Assembly: GCA_934229785.1 (NCBI GenBank)
Contig: CAKQEA010000001.1
Coordinates: 1-64,000, forward strand
From: an uncultured Anaeroplasmataceae bacterium
Lineage (GTDB): Bacteria > Bacillota_I > Bacilli_A > Acholeplasmatales > Anaeroplasmataceae
Reading direction: 5' to 3'
DNA: 64,000 bases
Positions within the stretch are counted from its first letter, which is position 1. Every line of letters begins with the position of its first letter. This document shows positions 28,766-38,718 of this stretch, piece by piece. The notes under the pieces were generated by a model. It saw only the letters and a list, made by a program, of their open reading frames with translations, searched no databases and was not told where the DNA came from. Made by a program: the position numbers and the translations under genes.

Positions 28766-29632
28766 ATGAATGAGTATGTAGATTATTATTTTCATGAGCT
28801 TGCGAAGCATGGCACAAAGGAATTTCCATTAGCGATTTATGGTGATACCTATAATATTTATAAGGATAGATTTTTTTATATGCATTGTCATGAGGAGCTT
28901 GAAGCTATTATTGCGATAAAAGGAGAAATTAATGTATTAGTTAATCAAACTGAATATATAATTAAACCTAATAAAATTCTTTTAGTTTTACCTAATACCC
29001 TTCATCATATTCTTCATTATAAAAGTGAGGATTCCATAGTATTAACTATGGTTTTTAATAGAAATATATTAGAATTGACAAAATCTTTAGATTTAGTTAA
29101 TGAAATAAATAGTATAATTGATAACTCACAATATTTATATATTATTGAATCTAAGGAGCTTTGGAAAAAGGCTCTATCTGTTTCTTTAGATTATAAGAAT
29201 AAGGTGGTTGGATATAAGCTTTATATTATTAATTATTTATTTGAGCTCTTTTCTTATATTAAAAGAAATATAGATATTAATCAATTAAAGGATAATTCAA
29301 TTAGAGATGACAGTAAAATTAAGAATGCTTTACAATATATTTATTCTCATTTTTCAGAGGAAATAACACTAGAGGATTTAGCTAATACTTCTCATTTATC
29401 ATTAGGTGAGTTATCTAGAAGCTTTAAAAAGGTTGTAGGTATAACTCCTATTTTATATATAATGAATTATCGTATTAGAATTTCTTCTAATTTACTAGAA
29501 TTTAGTGATAAGTCTATTACTGAAATAGCTTATGAATGTGGATTTTCATCATCTAATTATTTTACTATTTGTTTTAAAAGAATTGTAGGATGTACACCTA
29601 AGGAATTTAAAAAAAGAAAAAAATCCATTTAA
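28766..29632 (+). CDS. AraC-family transcriptional regulator with cupin sensor
   Basis: A 288-residue regulator. The N-terminal half is a cupin-type sensor (FYMHCHEELEAIIAIKGEI, about 32-50, and KILLVLPNTLHHILHY near 75). The C-terminal 100 residues hold two helix-turn-helix units: ITLEDLANTSHLSLGELSRSFKK then SITEIAYECGFSSSNYFTICFKR, ending GCTPKEFKKRKK. These proteins often sense sugars. Next to it lie the MATE gene (divergent) and pullulanase (downstream); either could be a target. GAGGT lies nine bases before the ATG. Confidence 0.9.
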   Translation: MNEYVDYYFHELAKHGTKEFPLAIYGDTYNIYKDRFFYMHCHEELEAIIAIKGEINVLVNQTEYIIKPNKILLVLPNTLHHILHYKSEDSIVLTMVFNRNILELTKSLDLVNEINSIIDNSQYLYIIESKELWKKALSVSLDYKNKVVGYKLYIINYLFELFSYIKRNIDINQLKDNSIRDDSKIKNALQYIYSHFSEEITLEDLANTSHLSLGELSRSFKKVVGITPILYIMNYRIRISSNLLEFSDKSITEIAYECGFSSSNYFTICFKRIVGCTPKEFKKRKKSI

Positions 29633-29644
29633 TTGGATTTTTTC
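29616..29644 (+). terminator. Terminator overlapping the end of the AraC gene
   Basis: GAAAAAAATCC (29616-29626) pairs with GGATTTTTTC (29635-29644), so the stem includes the last codons and the T run. The stop codon (29630-29632) lies in the loop. Confidence 0.65.
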
Positions 29645-29699
29645 TTTTTGCGAAAAAAATTCGAAATTTATTTATTGGTTTTGAAATTTTGTTATTTTA

Positions 29700-29738
29700 T
29701 ATGAAAACGCTTGAATTATAATGCAATTTTGTTAGAAT
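29700..29738 (+). promoter_or_regulatory. pulA promoter with cre-like operator
   Basis: TGAAAACGCTTGAA at 29702-29715 matches the CcpA/LacI-type pattern TGWAANCGNTNWCA at all but two positions. It overlaps a possible -35 (TTGAAT, 29711-29716), which is 16 bases from an extended -10 (TGT then TAGAAT, 29733-29738). A TATAAT is also present at 29717-29722. Repressor binding here would block the promoter. Confidence 0.5.
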
Positions 29739-29780
29739 GAAGTTGTAATATGCAATTTATAAATATTTGAGGTGAGTTAT

Positions 29781-31943
29781 ATGAGTGGATTTATTTATTG
29801 TAGTTTTTTAGAGAACTATAGGGTAGGATTCTCTTTAGATTGTAGTGCTTTAGAAGGTATGCTGTATTTAAATGATAGGATGATAGCTAGAAGAAAGCTT
29901 AGGAAGGATAGTAGAAATCATAAAATCAAATTTAATTTAGAGGATTTTGATGCTACAGGTATATATAAGGTTAAAGCTATATTAGATGATAATACAATAA
30001 TAGAAGAAACAGTTAATCAATTTAGCTTATATCAAAGAAGATATTTTAATGAAAAATATACCTATAATGGAGAATTAGGCGCGATTTATTCTAAGGATAA
30101 AACAACATTTAATCTATGGGCTCCGATTTGTAGTAGTGTAGAGCTTAGAGTTTATAATAATGGTACACCTTTAGCTATAGATAAAGAATTAGGCGATGAT
30201 TCGATATTATTTTCTATTCCTATGAGCTATATTGATAGAGGTGTTTGGAGTGCTGTTATTGATGGAGATTTAGAAGGAAAATATTATAATTATGTAATAA
30301 CAAATTATAAGAATAATAATATAGAGGTAGTTGATCCTTATGCTAAGTCCTGTGGTATTAGTGGAATTAGAGGAATGATTGTTGATTTTAGTAAGACTAA
30401 TCCTAAAGGATGGGAGGATATTAAGCCTCATCCCTATAAAAGAACTGAGATTGTTGTTTATGAGACACATATTAGTGATATTACCTCATCTAGTAGCTGG
30501 ACAAATGATATAAAGAAGCTTAAATATCAAAAGAAGTTTAAAGGTGCTTATATTGAAGGTACAAGCTTTTCTTTAAATGGTATTACTGTTAAGACTGGAT
30601 TTGATCATATTAAGGAATTAGGTGTTAATGTAGTTCAGCTTTTACCTTTTTTTGATAGAGCTAATGATGAAACTAAAATGGTATTTAATTGGGGATATAA
30701 TCCTTTAAACTATAATACCCTAGAGGGTAGCTATTCTATGAATCCTTATGATGGATATGAAAGAATTAGAGAATTTAAGGGCCTTGTTAAAGCATATAAT
30801 GAGGCTGGTATTAATATAATCATGGATGTTGTTTACAATCATGTTTTTGATGCTTATAAATCTAATTTTGAAATAATTACACCAGGATATTATTTTAGAC
30901 ATAATAGTGATGGTAGCTTATCTAATGGTTCTGGATGTGGTAATGAAACTGCATCTAATATGCCTATGTTTAGAAAGTTTATGATTGATTCAACGGAATT
31001 TTTAGCTAAAGAGTATAAACTTTATGGCTTTAGATTTGATTTGATGGCTGTTCATGATTATGAGACTATGAATTTATTAGCTTATAATTTAAAGACTAAG
31101 GTTAATGAAAATATTGTTATATATGGAGAACCTTGGGTTGGAGGTAGCTCTAGTCTTTCTTCTAAGCTTAGAGCTAGTCAAAAAAATGGAAATAGCTTTA
31201 TAGGATATGGCCAATTTAATGATCAGTATCGTGATGCGTTAATTATGGGCGGAGTTAAGAAGGATTATGAGCGAGGCTGGATTGATACTAATAATAGGCT
31301 AAAAAAGAAGGAATTAGCTAAGATTATTAATGGTATTAGAGGCTTTACAGTTGGGGATAATGGTAGTATTTGTGATCCTAATAAAACCGTTTGTTATGTA
31401 ACATGTCATGATAATTATACTCTTTATGATCGTTTTAAGGCTGCAGGTATAATAGATGATGATACTATTAAAAAAATGGCAATGCTTTCTAATGCGATGA
31501 TTTTAACCTCTAATGGTACTGCCTTTATTTTAGCAGGAGAGGAATTTTTAAGAACTAAGGGTGGAGATAGTAATTCTTATATTTCTTCATATAGGGTTAA
31601 TGAGCTTGATTATTCTTTGAAGATTAAGAATATTGATATGTTTAGAAATTATCAAAAGCTTATTAAACTAAAAAAGGAAGCTTCAGATTTAGGGTTAACT
31701 GATGTTAATAGACTTGAAGAAATAAATATTATTGTTAGTAAAAATACTAATCAAATATCCTATACTATTAGAGATAATGAAAGAGTTTATTTGATTATTC
31801 ATAATAATGGATATCGTAGTGATACATTACCATTATTAGATTTAAGAGGCTATAGTTTATATTTAGCTACTAATGGTGATATTGAATTAGGAGAATATAC
31901 TAAGTCTTTACCATATCAAACAATAATAGTATATAAAGATTAA
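29781..31943 (+). CDS. pulA: Cytoplasmic type I pullulanase
   Basis: A 720-residue GH13 debranching enzyme that hydrolyses alpha-1,6 links in imported maltodextrins or glycogen. There is no signal peptide, unlike the paralogue at 52301. A small N-terminal domain and a CBM48-like module (TTFNLWAPICSSVELRVYNN) precede the barrel. Type I pullulanase marks are FNWGYNPLNYNTLEGSYS, catalytic Asp420 (GFRFDLMAVHD), Glu450 (YGEPWVGG) and Asp544 (TCHDNYTLYD). Start 29781 follows GAGGTGAG by five bases; a GTG at 29772 lies inside that site. The promoter carries a cre-like site. Confidence 0.93.
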   Translation: MSGFIYCSFLENYRVGFSLDCSALEGMLYLNDRMIARRKLRKDSRNHKIKFNLEDFDATGIYKVKAILDDNTIIEETVNQFSLYQRRYFNEKYTYNGELGAIYSKDKTTFNLWAPICSSVELRVYNNGTPLAIDKELGDDSILFSIPMSYIDRGVWSAVIDGDLEGKYYNYVITNYKNNNIEVVDPYAKSCGISGIRGMIVDFSKTNPKGWEDIKPHPYKRTEIVVYETHISDITSSSSWTNDIKKLKYQKKFKGAYIEGTSFSLNGITVKTGFDHIKELGVNVVQLLPFFDRANDETKMVFNWGYNPLNYNTLEGSYSMNPYDGYERIREFKGLVKAYNEAGINIIMDVVYNHVFDAYKSNFEIITPGYYFRHNSDGSLSNGSGCGNETASNMPMFRKFMIDSTEFLAKEYKLYGFRFDLMAVHDYETMNLLAYNLKTKVNENIVIYGEPWVGGSSSLSSKLRASQKNGNSFIGYGQFNDQYRDALIMGGVKKDYERGWIDTNNRLKKKELAKIINGIRGFTVGDNGSICDPNKTVCYVTCHDNYTLYDRFKAAGIIDDDTIKKMAMLSNAMILTSNGTAFILAGEEFLRTKGGDSNSYISSYRVNELDYSLKIKNIDMFRNYQKLIKLKKEASDLGLTDVNRLEEINIIVSKNTNQISYTIRDNERVYLIIHNNGYRSDTLPLLDLRGYSLYLATNGDIELGEYTKSLPYQTIIVYKD

Positions 31944-31961
31944 TATGAGAGATGTTTTTTT

Positions 31962-32686
31962 ATGATAGAAGTAAATAATTTAGTTAAGGAGTTTAAAAAG
32001 CCTATTAGACATGAAGGTGTAATAGGTATGCTAAAAACGCTCTTTTCAACTAAACATGAGGTGAAGAGCTGTAAATGATATATCATTTACAATTAATGAT
32101 GGAAAGATTGTTGGATATATTGGCTCTAATGGTGCTGGAAAATCTACATCAATTAAAATGATGTGTGGAATTCTAACTCCTACTAGTGGTAGTGTTAGGA
32201 TTGATTCAGTTGAGCCTTATAAAAAAGAAGACAAATTGCTTCTAAAATAGGTGTTGTTTTTGGACAAAAAACACAATTATGGTGGGATTTACCATTAATA
32301 GAATCCTTTAAAATATTAAAGGAAATTTATAGTGTTAGTGATAGTAATTATAAGGAAAGAAATATAATATTACTGTTATTCTAACTACTCATGATATGCA
32401 GGATATAGAAAATCTTTGTGATAGAGTTATTTTAATTGATGATGGTAGAATTATATATGATGGTGATATTCATAGTCTAAAGAATAAATTTGGTAATATT
32501 AAAACTATTACTGTTACATTAGATAATATTATAGCTATTGATAGTCTTGATGATTTTAATAATACTATAAAATATAGTTTGAAAGAGAATAATTTAAAAA
32601 TTAAATTTAATCCTGATGAGATAAATATAGGAGGTATGAACGTTATAGATTTAAAAAAATCTATTTTTTCACGCCTCCTTTTTTAA
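31962..32686 (+). pseudogene. ABC-2 type transporter ATP-binding protein, decayed
   Basis: Readable in pieces across frames: IEVNNLVKEFKKPIRHEGV at the start, Walker [17 protein letters not shown], then GVVFGQKTQLWWDLPLIES (Q-loop), and last ILTTHDMQDIENLCDRVIII-like text with the H-loop. A stop interrupts near 32078, another frameshift lies near 32230, and after YKER (about 32360) about 80 codons with the ABC signature and Walker B are missing. It resembles the ATPases paired with ABC-2 permeases, but no permease gene remains. It lies in the malQ locus as a relic. Confidence 0.75.
32645..32670 (+). terminator. Nested terminator-like hairpins after the ABC relic
   Basis: ATAGATTT (32645-32652) pairs with AAATCTAT (32657-32664), followed by TTTTTT. 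An outer pair GGAGG (32630-32634) with CCTCC (32674-32678) is followed by another T run. Confidence 0.6.
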
Positions 32687-32764
32687 AAATTTTAGAATGT
32701 TTTCGAAAAAATTTCGATAAAAATCTATCGATTGTGAAGTTTTAACTAAAAAGTGAAAAAAGTG

Positions 32765-32814
32765 TTGAAGTTAGATTATTTTTTGCTAAAATCAAATTAA
32801 GAAAACGATTTTAG
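32765..32814 (+). promoter_or_regulatory. malQ-glgP promoter with cre-like operator
   Basis: TTGAAG (32765-32770), a 16-base spacer, and an extended -10 (TGC then TAAAAT, 32787-32792). The near-palindrome GAAAACGATTTTAG at 32801-32814 lies just past the -10, at the expected start of transcription, and resembles the sites near pulA, the LacI gene and malE. Confidence 0.6.
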
Positions 32815-32840
32815 TAATATTAATAAAGGGGGACTATAGG

Positions 32841-34340
32841 ATGTCTTTAGAAAGAAAAGCAGGTGTCTTACTTCACATTACTAGCTTACCTTCTAATTAT
32901 GGTGTTGGAACCTTAGGTAAGGAAGCATATGAGTTTGTTGATTGGCTGAAGGAGTCTAATCAAAAAATCTGGCAGGTTTTGCCACTTGTACCTACTAATT
33001 ATGGAGATTCACCTTATCAATCAGTTTCTTCAACAGCTTTAAATTATTATTTAATAGATTTAGATATTCTTCATGAAAAGGGATTGTTACTTAAGAAGGA
33101 TTATCATAAAATTAAATTTAGTTATGATTCAAGAAGGGTTGATTATAGCTTATTGTTTATAGAAAAAATTAAAGTATTAAAAAAAGCCTTTAGTAATTTC
33201 AATATTAATGATACATCATTTAAAAGATTTGAAAAAAAGGGAGATTATAAAAGCTTTGCAGTATTTATGACTATAAAGGCTATGCATAATTATTCATCAT
33301 TTGATAATTGGTCTGATGGATATAGAAATTATAGTGATATTATTTTTAATTCTGTTATAGAAAATTATAAGAATGATTATTTATTTTGGGTTTGGACTCA
33401 ATATGAGTTTTTAGATGAATGGAATAAACTTCATAAATATGCTAAAGGTAAGGGAATAGAAATAATGGGAGATATGCCTCTTTATGTAGCATATGATTCT
33501 GTTGAGGTTTGGAAGAATCCTGAAATGTTTGTTTTAAATGAGGATAAAACATTAAAGCTTGTTGCGGGATGTCCACCTGATTGTTTTTGTGCTGATGGTC
33601 AGCTTTGGGGAAATCCTATTTATGATTGGGATTACATGAAGAGAACTAATTATAAATGGTGGGATGAAAGATTAAAGAAAGCGTTCATGCTTTATGATAT
33701 TGTAAGAATTGATCATTTTAGAGGCTTTGATAGATATTACGCAATTGATAGTAAAGAAAGTACTGCTAGAAATGGTAAGTGGCTTGATGGCCCTAAATTT
33801 GATTTATTTAAGGATAAAACTAATTTAAATATTGTAGCTGAGGATTTAGGATTTGTTGATGATGGTGTTATTACATTATTAAGACAAACTGGATATCCTG
33901 GTATGAAGATTATGGAATTTGCCTTTGATGGTAATAAGGATAATGAGCATAAGCCTTCTAATTATGAAGAGAATTATATAGTTTATACTGGTACTCATGA
34001 TAATGAGCCTATGTATTCTTATATTAAGAATTTAGATAGTGAGCATTTAAATATTTTTAAAAATGATTTAAAAAACGAATGTAAATTATTAAATGTTAAA
34101 TATAGAGGTCAAAGTGAGAAGGCTCTTCTTAATACAGTTATAGAGCTTGGATATGCTTCTAAAGCTAAATATGCGATTTTTCCTATACAGGATTTATTGA
34201 ACAATGATAATGATACAAGAATGAATTTACCTTCAACTGTATCGACTGATAATTGGAGCTATCGTATTTCTAAAAGAGATTTAAGCTCTAAATTAAGTAG
34301 CAAATTAAAGGAATATTCTAAAAAATATAGGAGGATATAA
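32841..34340 (+). CDS. malQ: 4-alpha-glucanotransferase (amylomaltase)
   Basis: A 499-residue GH77 enzyme that shuffles maltodextrins, releasing glucose and making longer chains for the phosphorylase. Family marks are ITSLPSNYGVGTLGKEAYEF, QVLPLVPTNYGDSPYQSVS, GDMPLYVAYDSVEVW, catalytic Asp291 (RIDHFRGF), Glu334 (AEDLGF) and Asp387 (GTHDNEP), and INLPSTVSTDNWSYR-like text near the end. Cytoplasmic. GGGGGA upstream serves as ribosome site. It is four bases from glgP, so the two are co-transcribed from the promoter at 32765. Confidence 0.95.
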   Translation: MSLERKAGVLLHITSLPSNYGVGTLGKEAYEFVDWLKESNQKIWQVLPLVPTNYGDSPYQSVSSTALNYYLIDLDILHEKGLLLKKDYHKIKFSYDSRRVDYSLLFIEKIKVLKKAFSNFNINDTSFKRFEKKGDYKSFAVFMTIKAMHNYSSFDNWSDGYRNYSDIIFNSVIENYKNDYLFWVWTQYEFLDEWNKLHKYAKGKGIEIMGDMPLYVAYDSVEVWKNPEMFVLNEDKTLKLVAGCPPDCFCADGQLWGNPIYDWDYMKRTNYKWWDERLKKAFMLYDIVRIDHFRGFDRYYAIDSKESTARNGKWLDGPKFDLFKDKTNLNIVAEDLGFVDDGVITLLRQTGYPGMKIMEFAFDGNKDNEHKPSNYEENYIVYTGTHDNEPMYSYIKNLDSEHLNIFKNDLKNECKLLNVKYRGQSEKALLNTVIELGYASKAKYAIFPIQDLLNNDNDTRMNLPSTVSTDNWSYRISKRDLSSKLSSKLKEYSKKYRRI

Positions 34341-34344
34341 TCAA

Positions 34345-36636
34345 ATGAAATATAGTAATCAAATTGAATTTTTATTAAAAGCACTTTATGGACATAGTGC
34401 AAAGGAAGCTAGTGTTAAGGAATTATATAATGCTACATCTAAAATTGTTATGAGTGAGGCTATGCCTAAATGGAATAATACTCAAAGTAAAGAGAATAAA
34501 AGATGTGGATATTTATCTGCTGAATTCTTAATTGGAAGATTAGTTTATTCTAATATGCTAAATCTTGATATTTTAGATAATATGAAGAAAGCACTTAAGG
34601 AATTAGGTAGAGATATTAATGAATTTGAGGAAGTTGAGGATGATGCCTTAGGTAATGGTGGCTTAGGTAGACTTGCAGCATGCTTCTTAGATAGTGCAGC
34701 AACTCATGATGTATTACTTGATGGTTATGGTCTTAGATATAAATATGGTCTATTTAAGCAATCATTTGTTAATGGATATCAGCATGAAGAGGCTGATGAT
34801 TGGCAAAAATGGGGTGATCCTTTTAGTATTAGACGTGAAGAGGATTCAGTTAGAGTTCATTTTGCTGATTTTGATGTAATGGCTGTACCATATGATTATC
34901 CTGTTATAGGCTATAAGAGTGAAACTATTAATACATTAAGATTATGGCAAGCTGAAAATAGTAACGATTTCAACTTCAAGGCTTTTGATGATATGAAGGG
35001 TGAAAGTAATGCAATTGAGGATTATAGAGCTAATGAAATTACATATGTTTTATATCCCAATGATAATACTATTCAGGGTAAGTATTTAAGATTACGCCAG
35101 GAATATTTTATGGTAAGTGCAACACTTCAAGATTTTATTAGAAAATATAAAGCAAGTGGCTTTAAATGGAGTGACATGAAAGAACACCAAATTTGGCAAT
35201 TAAATGATACACATCCAACATTGGCTATTCCTGAATTTATTAGATTATTAAATATTGAAGGCTTAAGCTATACACAGGCTTTAGAAATCGCAAGAGGATG
35301 CTTCAACTTTACAAATCATACAATAATGGGTGAAGCATTAGAAAAATGGCCTGTAAGTATGCTTAGAGATTTAATTCCTGATGTTTTAAATGTTATTGAG
35401 TATTTACAAACTGTTATTTCTCTTGAACTTAATAATACAGATTTATATATTATTCATGATAATATAGTTCATATGGCTAATTTAGCAATTTTTGTTTCAT
35501 CTCATGTTAATGGTGTTGCGAAAATACATACAGAAATATTAAAAAATGATACCTTCAAGGAGTGGGATAAGGTTTATCCAGGTAAGATTTTAAATGTTAC
35601 TAATGGTATTACTCCACGAAGATGGGTAGCTTTAAATAATCCATTATTAAGTAAGCTTATATCATCTAAGATTGGTGATGAATGGATTAAGGATTTAAGA
35701 AAGCTTTCTGATTTAAATGCTTTTGCATATCATGATTCATTTGTTAATTCATTTATTAAGATTAAAGAGGAGAATAAGAAAACTTTAAGTAAATATATTT
35801 TAGAACATGATAATGTTTCTATTGATAGTAGCTTCTTATTTGATATTCAAATTAAGAGATTACATGAATATAAGCGTCAATTATTAAATGCTTTATCTAT
35901 TCTTTATATTTATAATGAGCTAAAGAGTGGTAATTTACCTGATTTTAAGCCTCAAGCCTTTATTTTTGGTGCTAAGAGCGCACCTGGCTATTATATAGCA
36001 AAGGCTATAATTAAGTTTATTAATGAAATAGCTAATTTAGTTAATAATGATAAAGATGTATCTAGTAAGCTTAAGGTTGTATTTATTGAAAATTACAATG
36101 TTTCATATGCTGAAAGATTAGTATGTGCAGCTGATATTTCTGAACAAATTTCTATGGCTGGTATGGAAGCATCTGGTACTGGTAATATGAAGTTTATGGC
36201 AAATGGTACTCCAACTCTTGGTACATTAGATGGAGCTAATGTTGAGATTTGTGATATGGCTGGAATTGAAAATAACTATATCTTTGGTTTAACAGTTGAT
36301 GAGATTAATGACTTAAAGCCTAATTATGATCCTAATATTTATTTAGAAAATAATTCAAAGCTAAAGGCTATTGTTGAAACTTTAATTAATGGTACATTTG
36401 ATGATAGTGAGGGCTATTTAAGGGCATTATATGATAGCTTAACTATTGGTGATAGAAAAGATTATTATCTTGTATTTGCTGATTTCGATTCTTATATTAA
36501 TGCTAAGCTAAGAGTTAATAAGGAATATGGTACAAAAGAATATTATAAGAAATGTATAGCTAATATGGTTAATTCTTCTAATTTCTCTTCTGATAGATCA
36601 ATTCTTGATTACGATAAAAATATCTGGAATTTATAA
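34345..36636 (+). CDS. glgP: Glycogen/maltodextrin phosphorylase
   Basis: A 763-residue GT35 enzyme that releases glucose-1-phosphate from the ends of alpha-1,4-glucans, needing pyridoxal phosphate. The PLP lysine is Lys616 in ASGTGNMKFMANGTPTLGTL. Other hallmarks are CGYLSAEFLIGR, DDALGNGGLGRLAACFLDS, WQLNDTHPTLAIPEFIR, NVTNGITPRRWV and IKRLHEYKRQLLN. It lacks the long N-terminal regulatory part of animal enzymes, as is usual for bacteria. AGGAGG lies upstream of the ATG in the end of malQ. Confidence 0.95.
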   Translation: MKYSNQIEFLLKALYGHSAKEASVKELYNATSKIVMSEAMPKWNNTQSKENKRCGYLSAEFLIGRLVYSNMLNLDILDNMKKALKELGRDINEFEEVEDDALGNGGLGRLAACFLDSAATHDVLLDGYGLRYKYGLFKQSFVNGYQHEEADDWQKWGDPFSIRREEDSVRVHFADFDVMAVPYDYPVIGYKSETINTLRLWQAENSNDFNFKAFDDMKGESNAIEDYRANEITYVLYPNDNTIQGKYLRLRQEYFMVSATLQDFIRKYKASGFKWSDMKEHQIWQLNDTHPTLAIPEFIRLLNIEGLSYTQALEIARGCFNFTNHTIMGEALEKWPVSMLRDLIPDVLNVIEYLQTVISLELNNTDLYIIHDNIVHMANLAIFVSSHVNGVAKIHTEILKNDTFKEWDKVYPGKILNVTNGITPRRWVALNNPLLSKLISSKIGDEWIKDLRKLSDLNAFAYHDSFVNSFIKIKEENKKTLSKYILEHDNVSIDSSFLFDIQIKRLHEYKRQLLNALSILYIYNELKSGNLPDFKPQAFIFGAKSAPGYYIAKAIIKFINEIANLVNNDKDVSSKLKVVFIENYNVSYAERLVCAADISEQISMAGMEASGTGNMKFMANGTPTLGTLDGANVEICDMAGIENNYIFGLTVDEINDLKPNYDPNIYLENNSKLKAIVETLINGTFDDSEGYLRALYDSLTIGDRKDYYLVFADFDSYINAKLRVNKEYGTKEYYKKCIANMVNSSNFSSDRSILDYDKNIWNL

Positions 36637-36666
36637 TTCCTTTAATTTTATTATCATTTTTCTTCT

Positions 36667-36706
36667 TAGTTTGATTCCTACATTTCGTAGGAATCAAACT
36701 ATTCCT
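36667..36706 (+). terminator. Terminator after glgP
   Basis: A perfect 15-bp stem (36667-36681 with 36687-36701) with a five-base loop, followed by TTCCTTTTT. Confidence 0.85.
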
Positions 36707-36720
36707 TTTTGGGGGTAATT

Positions 36721-37401
36721 ATGCAAAAAAACATTTTATTTGATTTATATGGAACATTAATAAATATTCATACTAGTGAAGAGGGTATTATATTTTGGGA
36801 TAATGTAAAGGATAGTCTATATCCTAATTCTACATTATCATCTAGTGAAATTAAAAATAAATATTTATCATTATGTAAGGCCTATAGTAAAAACTATGAA
36901 GAAATAGATATTCTTGATGTTTTTACTGATATGAATAATGGTGATGTTAGTAAGGCTTTAGCTGACGCAGTTGAATTTAGAAGATTATCTACATGTTATA
37001 TAAGCTTATATCCTGGTGTTAAGGAATGCTTAATTGAATTAAAAAAATTAGGATATAAAATTTATGTATTAAGTAACGCCCAAAGAATTTTTACAATTCC
37101 AGAGCTTATTAAGCTTGGAATTAAAGATTTATTTGACGGAATAGCTATTTCTTCAGATTATGGCTTTAAAAAGCCTAATTTAGAGTTTTATAAAATGGCT
37201 ATGAAGAATTTTAATATTAGTAGTGGTATTATGGTTGGAAATGAATATGAATGTGATGTATTACCAGCCTTAGAGCTTGGGTTAGGTTCTGTATTTATTT
37301 ATTCTAATTTAACTCCAAGATATCCTGATTATAAGGGAAGAGCTAATTTAATAGACTTTAATAAGGATAAATTAATTAAAATAATTACTGATTTATCATG
37401 A
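36721..37401 (+). CDS. HAD-superfamily hydrolase
   Basis: A 226-residue phosphatase-like protein. Motif I is FDLYGTL at about residues 6-12 (nucleophile Asp), motif II is VLSNAQ, motif III Lys lies in GFKKPNLEFY, and motif IV is GNEYECDVLPA. A helical cap (about 20-90) places it in the HAD-IA group. The substrate is unknown; its place between glgP and the LacI regulator suggests a sugar phosphate. GGGGG at 36711-36715 sets the ATG at 36721. Confidence 0.85.
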   Translation: MQKNILFDLYGTLINIHTSEEGIIFWDNVKDSLYPNSTLSSSEIKNKYLSLCKAYSKNYEEIDILDVFTDMNNGDVSKALADAVEFRRLSTCYISLYPGVKECLIELKKLGYKIYVLSNAQRIFTIPELIKLGIKDLFDGIAISSDYGFKKPNLEFYKMAMKNFNISSGIMVGNEYECDVLPALELGLGSVFIYSNLTPRYPDYKGRANLIDFNKDKLIKIITDLS

Positions 37402-37430
37402 AAATAAGATATACATTTTATTTCTTTTTA

Positions 37431-37459
37431 TAGAAAAACGTTTACAATAATGGTATAAT
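37431..37459 (+). promoter_or_regulatory. Promoter of the LacI gene with internal cre-like operator
   Basis: GAAAAACGTTTACA (37433-37446) matches the cre/LacI pattern and lies just upstream of an extended -10 (TGG then TATAAT, 37451-37459). The operator would sit between -35 and -10, as expected for autorepression. Confidence 0.65.
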
Positions 37460-37519
37460 TAGTGTAAATAGAAATCTATTTGAAATTAATGTATATTTTT
37501 TTTTAGGGAGTTGAATAAA

Positions 37520-38545
37520 TTGGATAATAATGGAAAAATAAAAATTAAGGATATAGCAGAAGCTTTACATTTATCAGTTTCGACTGTATCTAAGGCCCTA
37601 AATGGCGCATTTGATATTTCAAAAGAAACAAAAGAAGAAGTATTAGAATACGCTAAGAAGAATGGATATAAGGCTAGAGATGAGAGATTAGTAGTTAAAA
37701 AGGTAAGAAGATTATGTGTTTTGTATGAGAATATTGATTATTCATCTCAATGTAATATTATTATTCCTGTATCCTTAGCCTTTGCGAAATATGCTAGAAA
37801 TAATAATTTTGAGGTTGTTCATACTCCAATTAATACAATGGAATTACCATATGATAAATTTATGGAAAAGAATGATTATGTTGGAGCCTTTATTGCAGGC
37901 TTAAATTATAAATCTACTATATTAAAGGAAATTCAAAATACTAGCTATCCAACAATTTTATTTGATAATAATATTGAAGGAGATAAGATTTCTACTATTA
38001 CAAATGAGAATGTTAATTCTATTGTAAAGATTGTTAGTTTATTATGTAAGCTTGGACATCGTAAAATAGGCTTTATTCATGGTGACAAGCATTCATTTAT
38101 TAGTAATGAAAGATTTGCAGGGTATATTATTGGTCAAAATATAAATGATTTAGAGTATAATCCCAATTATGTTTATTATGGAGAATATGCTGAAAAATCA
38201 GGTTTTATGGCAGCAGAAATCTTTAGTAAAACTGATGTTACAGCTGTTATTTGCTCATCAGATTTAATCGCTATTGGATTGATTAGAGGTCTAGAAGCTC
38301 AAGGCTTAAAGGTACCTGATGATATTTCTGTAACTGGCTTTGATGATTTGGATGTAGCTAAATTTATTAATCCTCCTTTAACAACTGTTAGACAAAATAT
38401 TGATCTATTAGGAGAAAAGGCATTTAATCTTTTACTTAATATGCTTACTAATAGATCAGGACAAAGAATTATTGTTAAAAGTGATGTTATTATTAGAAAA
38501 TCTGTTAAGAAGCTTAATAATTCAAATACCGATATAGATGAATAA
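37520..38545 (+). CDS. LacI/GalR-family transcriptional regulator
   Basis: A 341-residue regulator with an N-terminal LacI helix-turn-helix (IKIKDIAEALHLSVSTVSKA, hinge helix KNGYKA) and a periplasmic-binding-like sugar domain (about 65-330), with GHRKIGFIHGDKHSF, SDLIAIGLIRGLEAQGLKVP, SVTGFDDLDVAKF and PPLTTVRQN. A TTG start at 37520 is preferred: AGGGAG at 37505-37510 is nine bases away, while the TTG at 37511 touches it. It is the likely controller of the alpha-glucan genes that carry cre-like sites. The effector is unknown, possibly maltose or a phosphorylated sugar. Confidence 0.92.
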   Translation: MDNNGKIKIKDIAEALHLSVSTVSKALNGAFDISKETKEEVLEYAKKNGYKARDERLVVKKVRRLCVLYENIDYSSQCNIIIPVSLAFAKYARNNNFEVVHTPINTMELPYDKFMEKNDYVGAFIAGLNYKSTILKEIQNTSYPTILFDNNIEGDKISTITNENVNSIVKIVSLLCKLGHRKIGFIHGDKHSFISNERFAGYIIGQNINDLEYNPNYVYYGEYAEKSGFMAAEIFSKTDVTAVICSSDLIAIGLIRGLEAQGLKVPDDISVTGFDDLDVAKFINPPLTTVRQNIDLLGEKAFNLLLNMLTNRSGQRIIVKSDVIIRKSVKKLNNSNTDIDE

Positions 38546-38605
38546 TAAAAAGGCTCTTGTGCGGAGACTTTTGAAAAACCCCAGTCTCAAATTAAGACCT
38601 TTAAG

Positions 38606-38627
38606 GAGCATAGAGATATGCTCTTTT
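38606..38627 (+). terminator. Terminator near the left edge of the IS relic
   Basis: GAGCATA (38606-38612) and TATGCTC (38617-38623) form a stem with a GAGA loop, followed by TTTT. Confidence 0.75.
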
Positions 38628-38718
38628 CTTTTGGAAATATTTTGTTTTAAAAACTGGTTTTACTGATATTTCAGACTAAATTGTAGTATAATAGAGGTGT
38701 GGGAAAAGGTAATTAATT

